Shown: in pieces, positions 36,348 through 44,932 of the stretch
Layout: the number at the start of each line of letters is the position of its first letter
Position numbering within the stretch: position 1 is the first letter of the stretch
From: Pseudomonadota bacterium
GTDB lineage: Bacteria; Pseudomonadota; Gammaproteobacteria; Steroidobacterales; Steroidobacteraceae
Assembly: GCA_025355105.1 (NCBI GenBank)
Contig: JANYAE010000081.1
Location: 1 to 64,000, forward strand
Reading direction: 5' to 3'
Length of the DNA: 64,000 nt
Program-made: the position numbers and the translations under genes
Notes under the pieces: model-generated
Databases searched by the model: none
What the model was told of the DNA's origin: nothing
The model's input: only the letters and a program-made list of their open reading frames with translations

Positions 36348-37262
36348 TCACGGCGTCCAGCGATAGACTGCGCCGGGATAAGGCGGCTTCCACTGCTCGA
36401 ACGCGCCGGTGATGAACACCGTGTCGACGCCGTTCGGGCCAAATGCCACGTTGGTCACGTACGGCGTCGGGACCGTGATCAGGCGCACCAGCTTGCGCTG
36501 CTCGCTCGCGACCAGAACCCGACCGGAGCCGTTCTGCGCGATGTAGTAGTTGCCGTCTGAGCCGAGCTTGATTCCATCCGGGCCGTTGTAGCCGTCCTCG
36601 TTAGGAGTCGGCGGCGCGAGGTCGCCGAGGCGCGCCCACACGCGGCGTGCGCCGAGCGTGCCGTCAGCCTCGACCGGGAAGGACAGGATCCGACCGGCGA
36701 GCATCTCGGCGACCAGCAGCTGCCGGCCATCCTTCGAGAGCGTCAGCCCATTCGGGTAGTGAATCGTATCCGCGACCTTGCGCAGCTGCCGACCATCGGC
36801 CGAGAGGTGCAGCACCGTGCCGGTGATCGGCGCCTGCAGGTCGTAGACGCCTGATGCGGAAAAGTAGACGCCTCCGTGCGCGTCGGCGGCGAAATCGTTC
36901 GGGCCGCTGAAGGCATTTCCTGCACTGTCTCTCGCGAACTCACGGACCTCCCGGCCCCGGGCATCGATCTCGACCAGGACGTTGGCGTCGTAGCAGGCGA
37001 CCAGCAGGTGATCGCCGTGGTAGTGGATCAGCGCATCCGCGCCGCAGTGCTCCCGCCGCCAGAAGACCCTGGCCTGCTGGCCGTCCCACTCTTTTATGTC
37101 GTCGTTCGCGTACTCGACGTAGAGCAGCCTCCCGTGGTCCCAGAGCGGGCCCTCCGGGTATCGGGCATCGGCGTCGATAACCTCGACGCCTGCGCGCGCC
37201 ACGCCGAAGCCGAGCAGCACGGGGATCAGCAGCGACGTGAGTAGTCCAGCCTGGACGTGCAT
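36348..37262 (-). CDS. Secreted SMP-30/gluconolactonase-family protein (copy 2)
   Basis: The 304-residue product from ATG 37262 has a signal peptide (MHVQAGLLTSLLIPVLLGFG, cleaved near ARA-GVEV) and SMP-30 propeller motifs: ARYPEGPLWDHGRLLYVEYA, SGPNDFAADAHGGVYFSASG, HYPNGLTLSKDGRQLLVAE, DGYNGPDGIKLGSDGNYYIA. It is clearly paralogous to the protein at 18308-19213. It lies 201 bases upstream of soxB on the same strand, perhaps as its own unit. Lactone substrate unknown. Confidence 0.85.
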   Translation of the reverse strand: MHVQAGLLTSLLIPVLLGFGVARAGVEVIDADARYPEGPLWDHGRLLYVEYANDDIKEWDGQQARVFWRREHCGADALIHYHGDHLLVACYDANVLVEIDARGREVREFARDSAGNAFSGPNDFAADAHGGVYFSASGVYDLQAPITGTVLHLSADGRQLRKVADTIHYPNGLTLSKDGRQLLVAEMLAGRILSFPVEADGTLGARRVWARLGDLAPPTPNEDGYNGPDGIKLGSDGNYYIAQNGSGRVLVASEQRKLVRLITVPTPYVTNVAFGPNGVDTVFITGAFEQWKPPYPGAVYRWTP

Positions 37263-37936
37263 GGGGGCCCGGTCAGATCGGTGCGGACGATGAACGGTGC
37301 GCTCCGGTGGCAGCCGAGCGCTCGCTCGAGTATACCGGGATGCCTTCGCGCGTCGTTCCGATGGTTTCGGCGGGGTGGACCCCGGCAGCTTCAGCAAGCC
37401 GCTGCGCGCTCCTGGCGCGGGCAATCCGACGCCCCCATAGCAGCGCGCACACCGCCCGGTCGACATGCTGGCGACCTGAGCGTGAGCGCAGGTCGCGCGC
37501 CGGCTGCAAGCGCGGCCAGTCGTGAGGCGAGCGTCTCGAACGGCGCGAGAGCGGCCACGTCGCCTCGCTCGCGATGCGGCTGCCGCCGGCAAGCCGCGGG
37601 ACTCCGCGCGGAGTTCCGGCCGTTCGCCGACGGCAGAGCAGCGTGAGCAATGGCCGGTCGGCGCACCAACGCACGCGCCGGGCCGGGCCAGGGGGCCCGG
37701 CCGGCGCGGCAGAAGAAAAGCGGCGGGGGCGACGTTCGTACCCAATCCGTTGGCAACGTCGCGGATGCGTTTCCGTGAGAGGCAACCGCCGCATTAGTGA
37801 ACTGTCGGCACAGGCCTCGCGATCTCACCTCGCGGTTCCGGAACTTGACGCGAGCGAGCTGTGAGACTGCGTCGCCGGTCAGGACAGTGTTGGAGGCCGG
37901 CAATGCACCCCGCATCCGGCCCGGAGGATCCTCTCG
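37263..37936. other. Intergenic stretch, no supported gene
   Basis: About 670 bases between an SMP-30 gene (minus) and the small plus-strand gene at 37937. All frames are Arg/Ala-rich and mutually antisense-like. It must contain promoters for both divergent genes, but I could not assign them. Confidence 0.55.
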
Positions 37937-38221
37937 ATGGCCGGATCAGATCGCTGCCCTCGATTCGGGCGCTTCGAGCGGACCGGCGTCCGTGCCCGGA
38001 TTGCAATCGCGGTGACGGACGAGGCCATGGGCCGGATCGATACGGTGGCGGCCGCATGCGGTGAGGCCGGCTTCGAGCATGAAGCGACGCTGGGCGAGGC
38101 CGGCCTCCTGACGGGAACCGCGTGCTTTCGGGACCTGCCGAGGCTGCAGGCTATTCCAGGGGTGCTGGCGGTCGAGTTGGCGCAGCGCCGGCTGCGGCAC
38201 CCGCGCATCCATCACGCCTGA
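37937..38221 (+). CDS. Small conserved-looking protein, possible I9-inhibitor-like fold
   Basis: This 94-residue protein has no membrane segment or signal. After a short basic start it reads VRARIAIAVTDEAMGRIDTV, GFEHEATLGEAGLLTGTACF, RLQAIPGVLAVELAQRRL. The beta-alpha-beta order, ending in a 'PGVxAVE' strand, resembles the small fold of subtilisin propeptides/I9 inhibitors. That is pattern-level resemblance only. It faces the anti-sigma gene tail to tail (37 bases between stops), next to a CHAT protease. The start may lie at a later in-frame codon. Confidence 0.5.
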   Translation: MAGSDRCPRFGRFERTGVRARIAIAVTDEAMGRIDTVAAACGEAGFEHEATLGEAGLLTGTACFRDLPRLQAIPGVLAVELAQRRLRHPRIHHA

Positions 38222-38258
38222 GCCGAGCGCGATCGTCGCCCTGGCGTGCCGGCGCGAG

Positions 38259-38927
38259 CTAGCGCGGCGCGCGCCGCAGGCTGAAGCCAAATACCTCGGT
38301 ACCCGCGCCGGCGTCACCTTCCGCCTGGATCCGCAGTTCGTACACGCCGGGTGTCAGTCGGGCCGCGTCGAAGTAGGCGTGCACGAGCGCGTCGCGGCCA
38401 GGATCGAGGCCACCGAGTTCACCGGCGCCGATGTGCCGGCCACCGGCGCCGATCCGTTCGAGCGTGATGCGATAGCGGGCGCCGGATGACGATGCCGGTC
38501 GGGAAGCGCGCAATTCGACGCTGCCGCGCGCCGGAAGATCGAGCACCGGTGCGGCGACCGGCCCGCGCATCGTGACGAACGTGAGCTGGGCCGCCGCTCC
38601 GCCAGCCGGCGCGATCGAGGTGAGCAGTAGGTCGCCGCGCTCGGCCGAAGGCTGCAACCAAACCAGGAGCGTGACGCCTGCGATCATCGCCGCGAGCCCG
38701 ACGCCCCACGCCCAGTGCCGGCGCGCCACGGGTCGCGGCGCCGCTCGCAGTTCGCCAGCGTCGCGCAGGCGCTCGAGCCCTTCCCGCAGCCGCTGCGAGA
38801 GTTCAAGTTGCCGAACGAGCTCCGGATCGCGGGCGAGGCGCTCCTCGAAGGCGCGGTGCTCGCCGTCGGCGAGCCGGCCGGCGATGTAGTCACGCAGCTG
38901 CTCAAGATCGCGGCCGACGTCGATCAT
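38259..38927 (-). CDS. Membrane-bound anti-sigma-like protein
   Basis: This 222-residue protein has a cytoplasmic N-terminal helical region (DLEQLRDYIAGRLADGEHRA, then EERLARDPELVRQLELSQRL), one membrane helix near 72-91 (WAWGVGLAAMIAGVTLLVWL) and a periplasmic beta-rich domain. No zinc-binding HxxxCxxC is present. The ATG overlaps the upstream sigma-factor gene by 4 bases, the usual arrangement for sigma/anti-sigma pairs. The periplasmic part (LTPGVYELRIQAEG) looks like a beta-sandwich. Confidence 0.75.
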   Translation of the reverse strand: MIDVGRDLEQLRDYIAGRLADGEHRAFEERLARDPELVRQLELSQRLREGLERLRDAGELRAAPRPVARRHWAWGVGLAAMIAGVTLLVWLQPSAERGDLLLTSIAPAGGAAAQLTFVTMRGPVAAPVLDLPARGSVELRASRPASSSGARYRITLERIGAGGRHIGAGELGGLDPGRDALVHAYFDAARLTPGVYELRIQAEGDAGAGTEVFGFSLRRAPR

Positions 38928-39652
38928 GGCTGAGCTCCTGGCGCCTGGCCGGTCGCAGCGGAAACGGCGCTCGCTACCGGGCTGGCCGAGGCCGGCGCCG
39001 CCTGCAGCAACATCGCTCCACTTGCCGCGAGCGCGAGGCCAAGGGCAGCGAGCGCGAGGAAGTCCGAGCGCACGAAGCCGCGGCGCTCGAGCAGCACCCG
39101 GAAACGGTTCCGGGCACGGAATATCACGCGATTGAAGTGCTCGTCGCTGAGCTCGAGCTCCGCGCAGATTGATTCCTTGTCCTCGTCGTCGAGGTAGAAG
39201 CGGACGAGCAGATCGCGGTCCCGGCTGGTCGGCATCTCGCCGAGCATGCGGCGGGCTGCTTCGGCCCAGTCCGGGTGGCCGACCGAGCGCCAGTCCGGAT
39301 CCGCGTCCGGATGAGCGAGCGACTCGAGTTCATCGGAGCTCGAGACCGCGCCCTTATCCTTGCGGCGGTGGTTGCGAAGGTGATTGAGTGCCACGCGGTA
39401 CAGATAGCCGCCGACGTTCTCAACCTGCGCGATCTCGCCGACGCGGAGCTTTTCGAGCGTGGTGACCGCCGCATCCTGGAGGATGTCGGCTGCGATCTCG
39501 GGATCGCGGACGCGTCGCATGATCAGCGCGCGAAGGCCGGGATAGTCGCGATAGACTGCCGCGAGGCGGGCGGTGGCGTCGGCAACGCGCTCGCTCGGCG
39601 CTAGCGTCGCGACCGGCGTCGGCGATTCGAGGGTCCCGTCCCGTACCGTCAT
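38924..39652 (-). CDS. ECF-type RNA polymerase sigma factor with hydrophobic C-terminal tail
   Basis: The 242-residue product from ATG 39652 has region 2 (YPGLRALIMRRVRDPEIAAD, ILQDAAVTTLEK, VGGYLYRVALNHLRNHRR) and region 4 (PTSRDRDLLVRFYLDDEDKE, CAELELSDEHFNRVIFRARN). After region 4, where most ECF factors stop, it goes on for about 55 residues. That tail includes a membrane-like segment (FLALAALGLALAASGAMLLQ) and an Ala/Ser-rich end. The tail is in frame with the overlapping anti-sigma start, so it is not an artefact of a missed stop. It is divergent from the CHAT gene with 124 bases between starts. Confidence 0.85.
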   Translation of the reverse strand: MTVRDGTLESPTPVATLAPSERVADATARLAAVYRDYPGLRALIMRRVRDPEIAADILQDAAVTTLEKLRVGEIAQVENVGGYLYRVALNHLRNHRRKDKGAVSSSDELESLAHPDADPDWRSVGHPDWAEAARRMLGEMPTSRDRDLLVRFYLDDEDKESICAELELSDEHFNRVIFRARNRFRVLLERRGFVRSDFLALAALGLALAASGAMLLQAAPASASPVASAVSAATGQAPGAQP

Positions 39653-39776
39653 CCGGATAGTATATGTCGGGCATGACGCCAATCGTAGGCTCCCGCGGTG
39701 CAAAAGCGCCCGCGACGGCAGGTGTCCATCGCCATCGCAGCGCGCTGCGGCACCCTCGCGGGCGCTCGTGAGCCCG

Positions 39777-42700
39777 ATGCGGATTTTGTTCAATGGGCGT
39801 GGGGCGCGCGAGCCTGCGCCGCCGATGGTCCGCCCGGGAGCGGTGGCCCTGAGCGCTGCAGGCTGCAGTCCCGGACGCCGGGGTTTTGCCACCTGGGTGG
39901 GCACGACCTTTGGCCTCCTGGCATTGCTGCCGTGGTCGACGGCGATGGCCGCGGACACAGGGTCGATCGGCGGTAGCGCCTGCCGGACCACGCTGGAGTC
40001 CCGCACGATCGGTGATGCGCTTGAGCTAGCGGTGGCCGGGCGGCTGCCGGTAGCAGCCGCGTTCCAGGTGCCGGCCGGCCACGAGCTGCTGGTGGTTGCG
40101 ATCGAGCGCGGCAACGATGTCACGCTCGAAGTGGGCGAATCAGGCGTCACCGCGACCACCCAGGCAGACAACCCCGTTCGACGAAGCGGCCGCCAGTCGC
40201 TGATCGTCCGGGCGTCAGGCTCGACGCTGCGCATCCGGCTGAGCGGCAAGGAGCATGACGCGGTCAGCGGCCGCGTCGCGGTCGCCGTCTACGACCTCGC
40301 GGGACTTGAGCGCGACGGCCGCTGCCGCCGCGCATTGGGCGCGCTGGCCGCCGCCGACTTAAACTACGCCGCGGGCCAGCAAGTCAGCATGGGCCGCGCG
40401 AGGTCTAGTTCCGCGGCGGCTCGTCACTCCTACCTGCTCGCCGCCGAAGAGTACCTGCTCGCGTACACGCTTCTGGATGGAGTCGATGACGGCACGCTGC
40501 AGCTCGCGGCGTCCCACGCGCTGGCGGCGATCTACTACCAGGACCTGCAGGACTGGGCGAGATCCGCGGCCTGGGCTGAGCGTGCCGCGGCGATGGCCGA
40601 GGCCCGCCACCTCGACTACGAGGCGGCGCGCGCCCGGGCGCTGCAGGCCGCGGCGTGGATCGAGCTGGCGACGCACTCCGCACAGCCGACGCGCTCGACG
40701 ACGACGCCCGCCGCGGCGCACGAGCGCTTCGAGGCGGCGCGTGCCCTGCTCGGCAAGCTCGAGCGCTTTCATCGGGCGCGCGGCGAGCGCTATGACGCGG
40801 TGCTGCAGCTCAACAACAGCGGCGTCGCGGATCTCTACGAGGCGCGGTACGCCGCCGCCGAGGCGACCTTCGCCGAGGCTGCGCGGCAACTCGGCGCGCT
40901 GCATGAGCGGCCGCGGGAGGGTCTCGCTCTGCAGAACATCGCGCTCGCGCAGTGGGGCCGCGGGGACCTGATCGCCGCGGTGCAGACGTTCAAGCAGGTC
41001 TTCGAGCGCCTGACACCGGAGCCGTACCCAAAGCTGTACCTGATCGCGCTCACCAACAACGCCATCGCGAGCGTCGCGACCGGCGATTTCGACACCGCCT
41101 TGCGCCTGAATGCCCGGGCGTTCGCGTATGCCCACACCGTCGGCATTCGGTCGGGGGAGAGTCAGGCCTTGTACGGGCTCGGGATCACCTATTTCGCGCT
41201 GGGTGATCGCGAATCGGCCGAGCGCTACCTCGCGCAGTCGCTGACCATGCGTACCGCGGACATCGACGCGCGCGGACGCGTCGCCTCGCTGCGCGCGCTC
41301 GGCACGATCTACAGCGATGCCGGCCGCGACACGGCTGCGGTCGCGGTGGACGAGGAGGCGCTGGCGCTGTCGTCGACGCCGACGAGCCGCGCCCGCATGC
41401 TGGTGCGGCTCGCCGCGGACCAGGCCGCCACCGGTCGAACGGGGGAGGCGCTCAAGGCGCTTGCGGCCGTGCTTGATGCGCCCGCAGATGCCGATCCCGG
41501 GCCGCGCATCGAGGCATTCGTCGAGCGCGGCCGCATCCTGCGTCTCGCCGGTCGCCCGGCGGAGGCGGTCGGAGACCTGCGCGCGGCGCTCGCACTCATC
41601 CGCCAGCACGACAGCCCGGATGCGGAGTTCCGCGCCGCGCTTGAACTCGCGCGCGCGCTGCGGCTCACCGGCGAACCGGGCGAGGCGCTCGCGGCCGTTG
41701 ACCGGGCGCTGGCACGCGGCGATGAGTTGCGCCGGCAAACCGCCAACCCGGAATTTCGCGCGCTTCGCCAAGAGCCACTCCGCCCTGCCTACGACCTCAA
41801 GGTGTCGCTGCTCGCGGAGCGGTATCGGCAGCTCACGCAGCAGGGCGACGCGCGATCGGCGGACCGGACTGCGCTCGCGGCGCTCGCGGCGGCGGAGAGC
41901 GGCCGCGCACAGTCGCTCGCGGAGCTGTCCGCCTCGAGGCTGTCGAAGGCGATGAGCGATCGCCTGCGGCCACAGCTCGAGCGGCGCGAACACCTGTACC
42001 GCGACCTCGCCGCGCGGCGTTACCGGCTGACGGATCGCGAGAACGGCGCCGGGGCCGCGGACCTCACCGTCGTTGCACTGCGTTCCGATATCGCGAGCCT
42101 GAGGCTCGAGCTCGACGCGCTCAACGCCGAGCTTGCCCGCCGCAGCGACACGCTCGACGCACGTGAGCGCTTTCTGCCGGAGGCGCTGCCCACCTGGCTG
42201 CGCCGCCGCGACGCCGACACCGCGATTGTCGAGTACTGGCTCGGCACGGAGGAGGCTTTCGCCTGGACGGTCACGCGCGACGGCATCCGCTGGACGTCGC
42301 TTGGGGCGAGCGCCGATATTGTGGGCGGAGCACGTGCCTTCCACGCGGCGTTGCGGGACGTGCGGACGACGACCGCCGCCAGCCGGCGGGAACTTGGCGC
42401 GGCGCTCTACGCGCGCATCGTCCAGCCGCTTGGCGGCGCATTGCCCCGCGGCCGTTCGCTCGTCGTGATTCCGGACGGGGCCTTGCACTTCATCCCGTTC
42501 GCAGCACTGCGCACGGCGGCGGTGGACGGCCGGTACCTGGTCGAGGAGCGCGACGTCGCAGTCGCGCCGGCCGCGTGGTGGCTGCTCGCGCACCGGCCGT
42601 CGCGCGTTCCGGATGCCGCGCCGTCGCGCTTCCTGCTCGTCGGCGACCCCATCTACGCGGCGGACGACCAGCGCCTGAACGCGCTGCCGCGCTCGGCGGC

Positions 42701-43346
42701 AGTGGCGGACGCCGACGCCGTGGATGCCACTCGCTTCACGACCTTGCGGCGGCTGCCGTGGACGGCGCGCGAGACGGCGCAGCTGGCCGCGCTCCTGCCG
42801 ATCGGCACCGTCGATCAGTTGAGCGGCGGCAGCGCCACCCGCGCCCGGCTGCTGGCGCTTGACTGGAGCGGCTACCGGATCATCCATCTCGCCTCGCACG
42901 GCATCGTGGACGCGGGCATGCCGCAGCTTTCGGCGCTCGTGCTCGGCGCGTTCGACGAGCGTGGCGCGCGAGTTGAGCAGGCGCTGCGCGTTGCGGACCT
43001 CGCATCGCTTAACCTCAACGCCCAGCTGGTCGCGCTGTCCGCCTGCGACACGGCGCTCGGCAAGGAGATTGCCGGCGAGGGCTCGGTGGGCCTCGCGTCG
43101 ACTGCGATCGCGCGCGGGGCCCGCGCCGTGCTCGCCTCGCTCTGGCAAGCGCCGGATGAGATGACGGCCCGCTTGATGACAGATTTCTATCAGGGCATCC
43201 TGATCCGGCACGCCGGTTCCGCCGCCGCGCTCGGTGCGGCGATGCGCGGTCTGCTCGCTGTGGACCGCGACGCGGACCCGGCGTTTTGGGGGGCATTTCA
43301 GCTCTCGGTCAGTCGTCTCGACGACGACGCAGGGACGCGGAAGTGA
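39777..43346 (+). CDS. Exported TPR-CHAT domain protein (putative caspase-like cysteine protease)
   Basis: From ATG 39777 the product is 1189 residues. A hydrophobic segment ending LLALLPWSTAMAADTG looks like a signal peptide, with an alternative ATG at about 39824 giving a shorter leader. A beta-rich domain follows (to about 200), then helical TPR-like repeats (for example LQLNNSGVADLYEARYAAAE, YGLGITYFALGDRESAERYL), a coiled segment, and a C-terminal CHAT domain. CHAT motifs: VIPDGALHFIPFAAL, the His of IIHLASHGIVD (H1041), the Cys of VALSACDTALG (C1090), VGLASTAIARGARAVLASLW. His and Cys form the expected dyad. It is preceded divergently by an ECF sigma/anti-sigma pair and followed by a tiny basic peptide gene. 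The substrate is unknown. Confidence 0.9.
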   Translation: MRILFNGRGAREPAPPMVRPGAVALSAAGCSPGRRGFATWVGTTFGLLALLPWSTAMAADTGSIGGSACRTTLESRTIGDALELAVAGRLPVAAAFQVPAGHELLVVAIERGNDVTLEVGESGVTATTQADNPVRRSGRQSLIVRASGSTLRIRLSGKEHDAVSGRVAVAVYDLAGLERDGRCRRALGALAAADLNYAAGQQVSMGRARSSSAAARHSYLLAAEEYLLAYTLLDGVDDGTLQLAASHALAAIYYQDLQDWARSAAWAERAAAMAEARHLDYEAARARALQAAAWIELATHSAQPTRSTTTPAAAHERFEAARALLGKLERFHRARGERYDAVLQLNNSGVADLYEARYAAAEATFAEAARQLGALHERPREGLALQNIALAQWGRGDLIAAVQTFKQVFERLTPEPYPKLYLIALTNNAIASVATGDFDTALRLNARAFAYAHTVGIRSGESQALYGLGITYFALGDRESAERYLAQSLTMRTADIDARGRVASLRALGTIYSDAGRDTAAVAVDEEALALSSTPTSRARMLVRLAADQAATGRTGEALKALAAVLDAPADADPGPRIEAFVERGRILRLAGRPAEAVGDLRAALALIRQHDSPDAEFRAALELARALRLTGEPGEALAAVDRALARGDELRRQTANPEFRALRQEPLRPAYDLKVSLLAERYRQLTQQGDARSADRTALAALAAAESGRAQSLAELSASRLSKAMSDRLRPQLERREHLYRDLAARRYRLTDRENGAGAADLTVVALRSDIASLRLELDALNAELARRSDTLDARERFLPEALPTWLRRRDADTAIVEYWLGTEEAFAWTVTRDGIRWTSLGASADIVGGARAFHAALRDVRTTTAASRRELGAALYARIVQPLGGALPRGRSLVVIPDGALHFIPFAALRTAAVDGRYLVEERDVAVAPAAWWLLAHRPSRVPDAAPSRFLLVGDPIYAADDQRLNALPRSAAVADADAVDATRFTTLRRLPWTARETAQLAALLPIGTVDQLSGGSATRARLLALDWSGYRIIHLASHGIVDAGMPQLSALVLGAFDERGARVEQALRVADLASLNLNAQLVALSACDTALGKEIAGEGSVGLASTAIARGARAVLASLWQAPDEMTARLMTDFYQGILIRHAGSAAALGAAMRGLLAVDRDADPAFWGAFQLSVSRLDDDAGTRK

Positions 43347-43378
43347 AGTCGTAGTTAACCCACTTGAAAGGAGTCGAG

Positions 43379-43537
43379 ATGAAGGCCAACAAGAGCAAGG
43401 CGAAGAAGAGGGGCCGGTCGGCGAAGGCGAAGCGCAAGTCGACGACCAAGGCCAAGCGGCCGGCCAAGCGAGCGGCCAAGAAGCCCGCACGCCGCAAGGC
43501 TGCCGACGACGGCGGCGGCCAGGGGCCGCCGCACTAG
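43379..43537 (+). CDS. 52-residue lysine-rich (histone H1/AlgP-like) peptide
   Basis: Thirty-two bases after the CHAT stop, AAAGGAG then ATG at 43379 opens a 52-codon frame. The product begins MKANKSKAKKRGRSAKAKRK and is Lys/Arg/Ala-rich with PAKRAAKKPARRKA, ending DDGGGQGPPH. The composition resembles the C-terminal tails of histone H1-like nucleoid proteins. The strong ribosome site, close spacing and following hairpin argue it is a real gene co-transcribed with the CHAT gene. It has no signal peptide. It could bind DNA or RNA; function unknown. Confidence 0.75.
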   Translation: MKANKSKAKKRGRSAKAKRKSTTKAKRPAKRAAKKPARRKAADDGGGQGPPH

Positions 43538-43545
43538 GCGCACCG

Positions 43546-43569
43546 GCGGCCGGCGCACGCGCCGGCCGC
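43546..43569 (+). terminator. Hairpin after the lysine-rich peptide gene
   Basis: Perfect inverted repeat GCGGCCGGCGC / GCGCCGGCCGC with a 2-base centre, 8 bases past the stop of the 52-codon gene. Likely ends the CHAT transcript; no U-tract. Confidence 0.5.
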
Positions 43570-43786
43570 ACCGACCTTCGCCCCGGCGCTTGCTCGCGAT
43601 CCGTGCGAGCGCGTGCCGGTGCACGATCCTGGCGCGCCGGAAGCTCGTCGTGCCCGTCCGACGCGGAGCCGCTGTCGGCGCGCCGCGCGACGCGCTAAGC
43701 TGGCGACCTAGGTTCAGGTGGCCGCGGGGCACGGAACGCCGAGGTCATCCCCCTCAGTCGAAGCTGCCGCGCCGCGGGGGACAGCG

Positions 43787-44509
43787 ATGCTGCGCGTTTC
43801 CGTTCTAAACGAGTCGGCCGCAACCGATGCCGTGGTGCGGGCCATGCTGCCGGCGTTGCAGACGCAATGGAACCGCGATCTGGTACCGGCTTGGGGTATC
43901 GATCCGGCAATGCTCGTGCTGGTGCCACGAGAACGGGCGCCGCGTCGTGGCACGTGGTGGCTCATCTTCCTGAATGACAGCGACCAGGCCAAGGCGCTCG
44001 CCTACCATGATCTGACCGACGAGGGCCTGCCGATCTCTAAAGTGTTCGTCCGGTCGGTGCGCGCGGACCGCGCCAGCCTCAGCGTCGCGGCGAGCCACGA
44101 GCTCTGCGAGATGGCCGTGGACCCGTGGCTCAACAACGCCTACCAAGATCCTAGCGGCGCGTTCTGGGCCGGCGAGGTCTGCGACCCGGTGGAGGCCGAT
44201 CGGTATGGCTACAAGATCCACGGAACGCTGATGAGCGACTTCGTCACACCGGACTGGTTTTCGCACGATCACTCGACCTCGCATGTCGACTTTGCCAGGC
44301 GGGCGACCGGGGCATTCGAGCTGCTGCCGGCGGGCTATGCGCAACGCTTCGAGGGTAAGCGCGGCTGGGTCCAGGTGAACGCCAAAGCGGCGAGGCGCAG
44401 CAAGCGCGCCGGCGCCCCGCCAGGCAGCCGGCGCGAGCGACGCTCGCGGACCGACCGCGCCGAGTGGGTCAAGAGCAGCCCGCCGTGGCTCGGCGCGGCG
44501 CGGCGATAG
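43787..44509 (+). CDS. Conserved protein with HELCEM motif, possible metallopeptidase relative
   Basis: The 240-residue product from ATG 43787 (GGGGGAC upstream) has no membrane segment. The core is [20 protein letters not shown], then [39 protein letters not shown] and [16 protein letters not shown]. The pattern 'SHELxEMxxDP ... EVCDPVE ... SDFVxPxWF' recurs in a family of bacterial proteins without known function. The HExxE core is one change from a zincin HExxH, so a metal-binding role is possible but not shown. It ends in a basic tail. It lies downstream of the CHAT/basic-peptide genes. Confidence 0.7.
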   Translation: MLRVSVLNESAATDAVVRAMLPALQTQWNRDLVPAWGIDPAMLVLVPRERAPRRGTWWLIFLNDSDQAKALAYHDLTDEGLPISKVFVRSVRADRASLSVAASHELCEMAVDPWLNNAYQDPSGAFWAGEVCDPVEADRYGYKIHGTLMSDFVTPDWFSHDHSTSHVDFARRATGAFELLPAGYAQRFEGKRGWVQVNAKAARRSKRAGAPPGSRRERRSRTDRAEWVKSSPPWLGAARR

Positions 44510-44546
44510 CCTGCCGCGCCCGCAATTCGGTCACCGGAGCACAACG

Positions 44547-44738
44547 ATGTTGATCCTGACGAGGCGCGTGGGGGAGGCGATCAAGATCGGCGACGACATC
44601 ACGGTGACTGTGCTTGCCGTCAAGGGTAGCCAGGTCCGTATCGGGATCGCGGCGCCGCAGACGGTCGAGGTGCACCGCGAGGAGGTGTACGAGCGACTGC
44701 TCGCCGAGCGGGCTGCTGACGAAGCACCCAAGGCATAG
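44547..44738 (+). CDS. csrA: Carbon storage regulator CsrA
   Basis: This 63-residue protein is a full-length Csr[46 protein letters not shown]. It contains the conserved L4 and R44 regions that bind GGA motifs in mRNA leaders. As a dimer it controls translation of many mRNAs. It starts 37 bases after the HELCEM-protein stop, so read-through from the CHAT region is possible. Confidence 0.97.
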   Translation: MLILTRRVGEAIKIGDDITVTVLAVKGSQVRIGIAAPQTVEVHREEVYERLLAERAADEAPKA

Positions 44739-44932
44739 GGCAGTTCGCGCCGCGACAGGCCGGCACAGCTGGACCTCAGCGCCGACCCCGGCATTTCGGA
44801 TACCCGCGCGCAGCTCGCCCCGCTCGCCGCGACACCGCATCGATGCTGCGAACGGTGTGACCGAGCCGCGTCGCCGGGCGGTCGGTGCTGACGAACCCCA
44901 TGGCGGCTGCCTCACGACCGTTGATCGGCTAC

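Noticed and set aside
43546-43569. Possible attachment or recombination site at the GC palindrome
   Set aside because: Its position 8 bases after a stop codon and hairpin symmetry fit a transcript end better; there is no integrase nearby.
40359-43571. A 1070-codon minus-strand frame opposite the CHAT gene
   Set aside because: Antisense shadow: the plus strand has TPR repeats, the CHAT dyad and a signal peptide, while this translation is Arg-rich and featureless.
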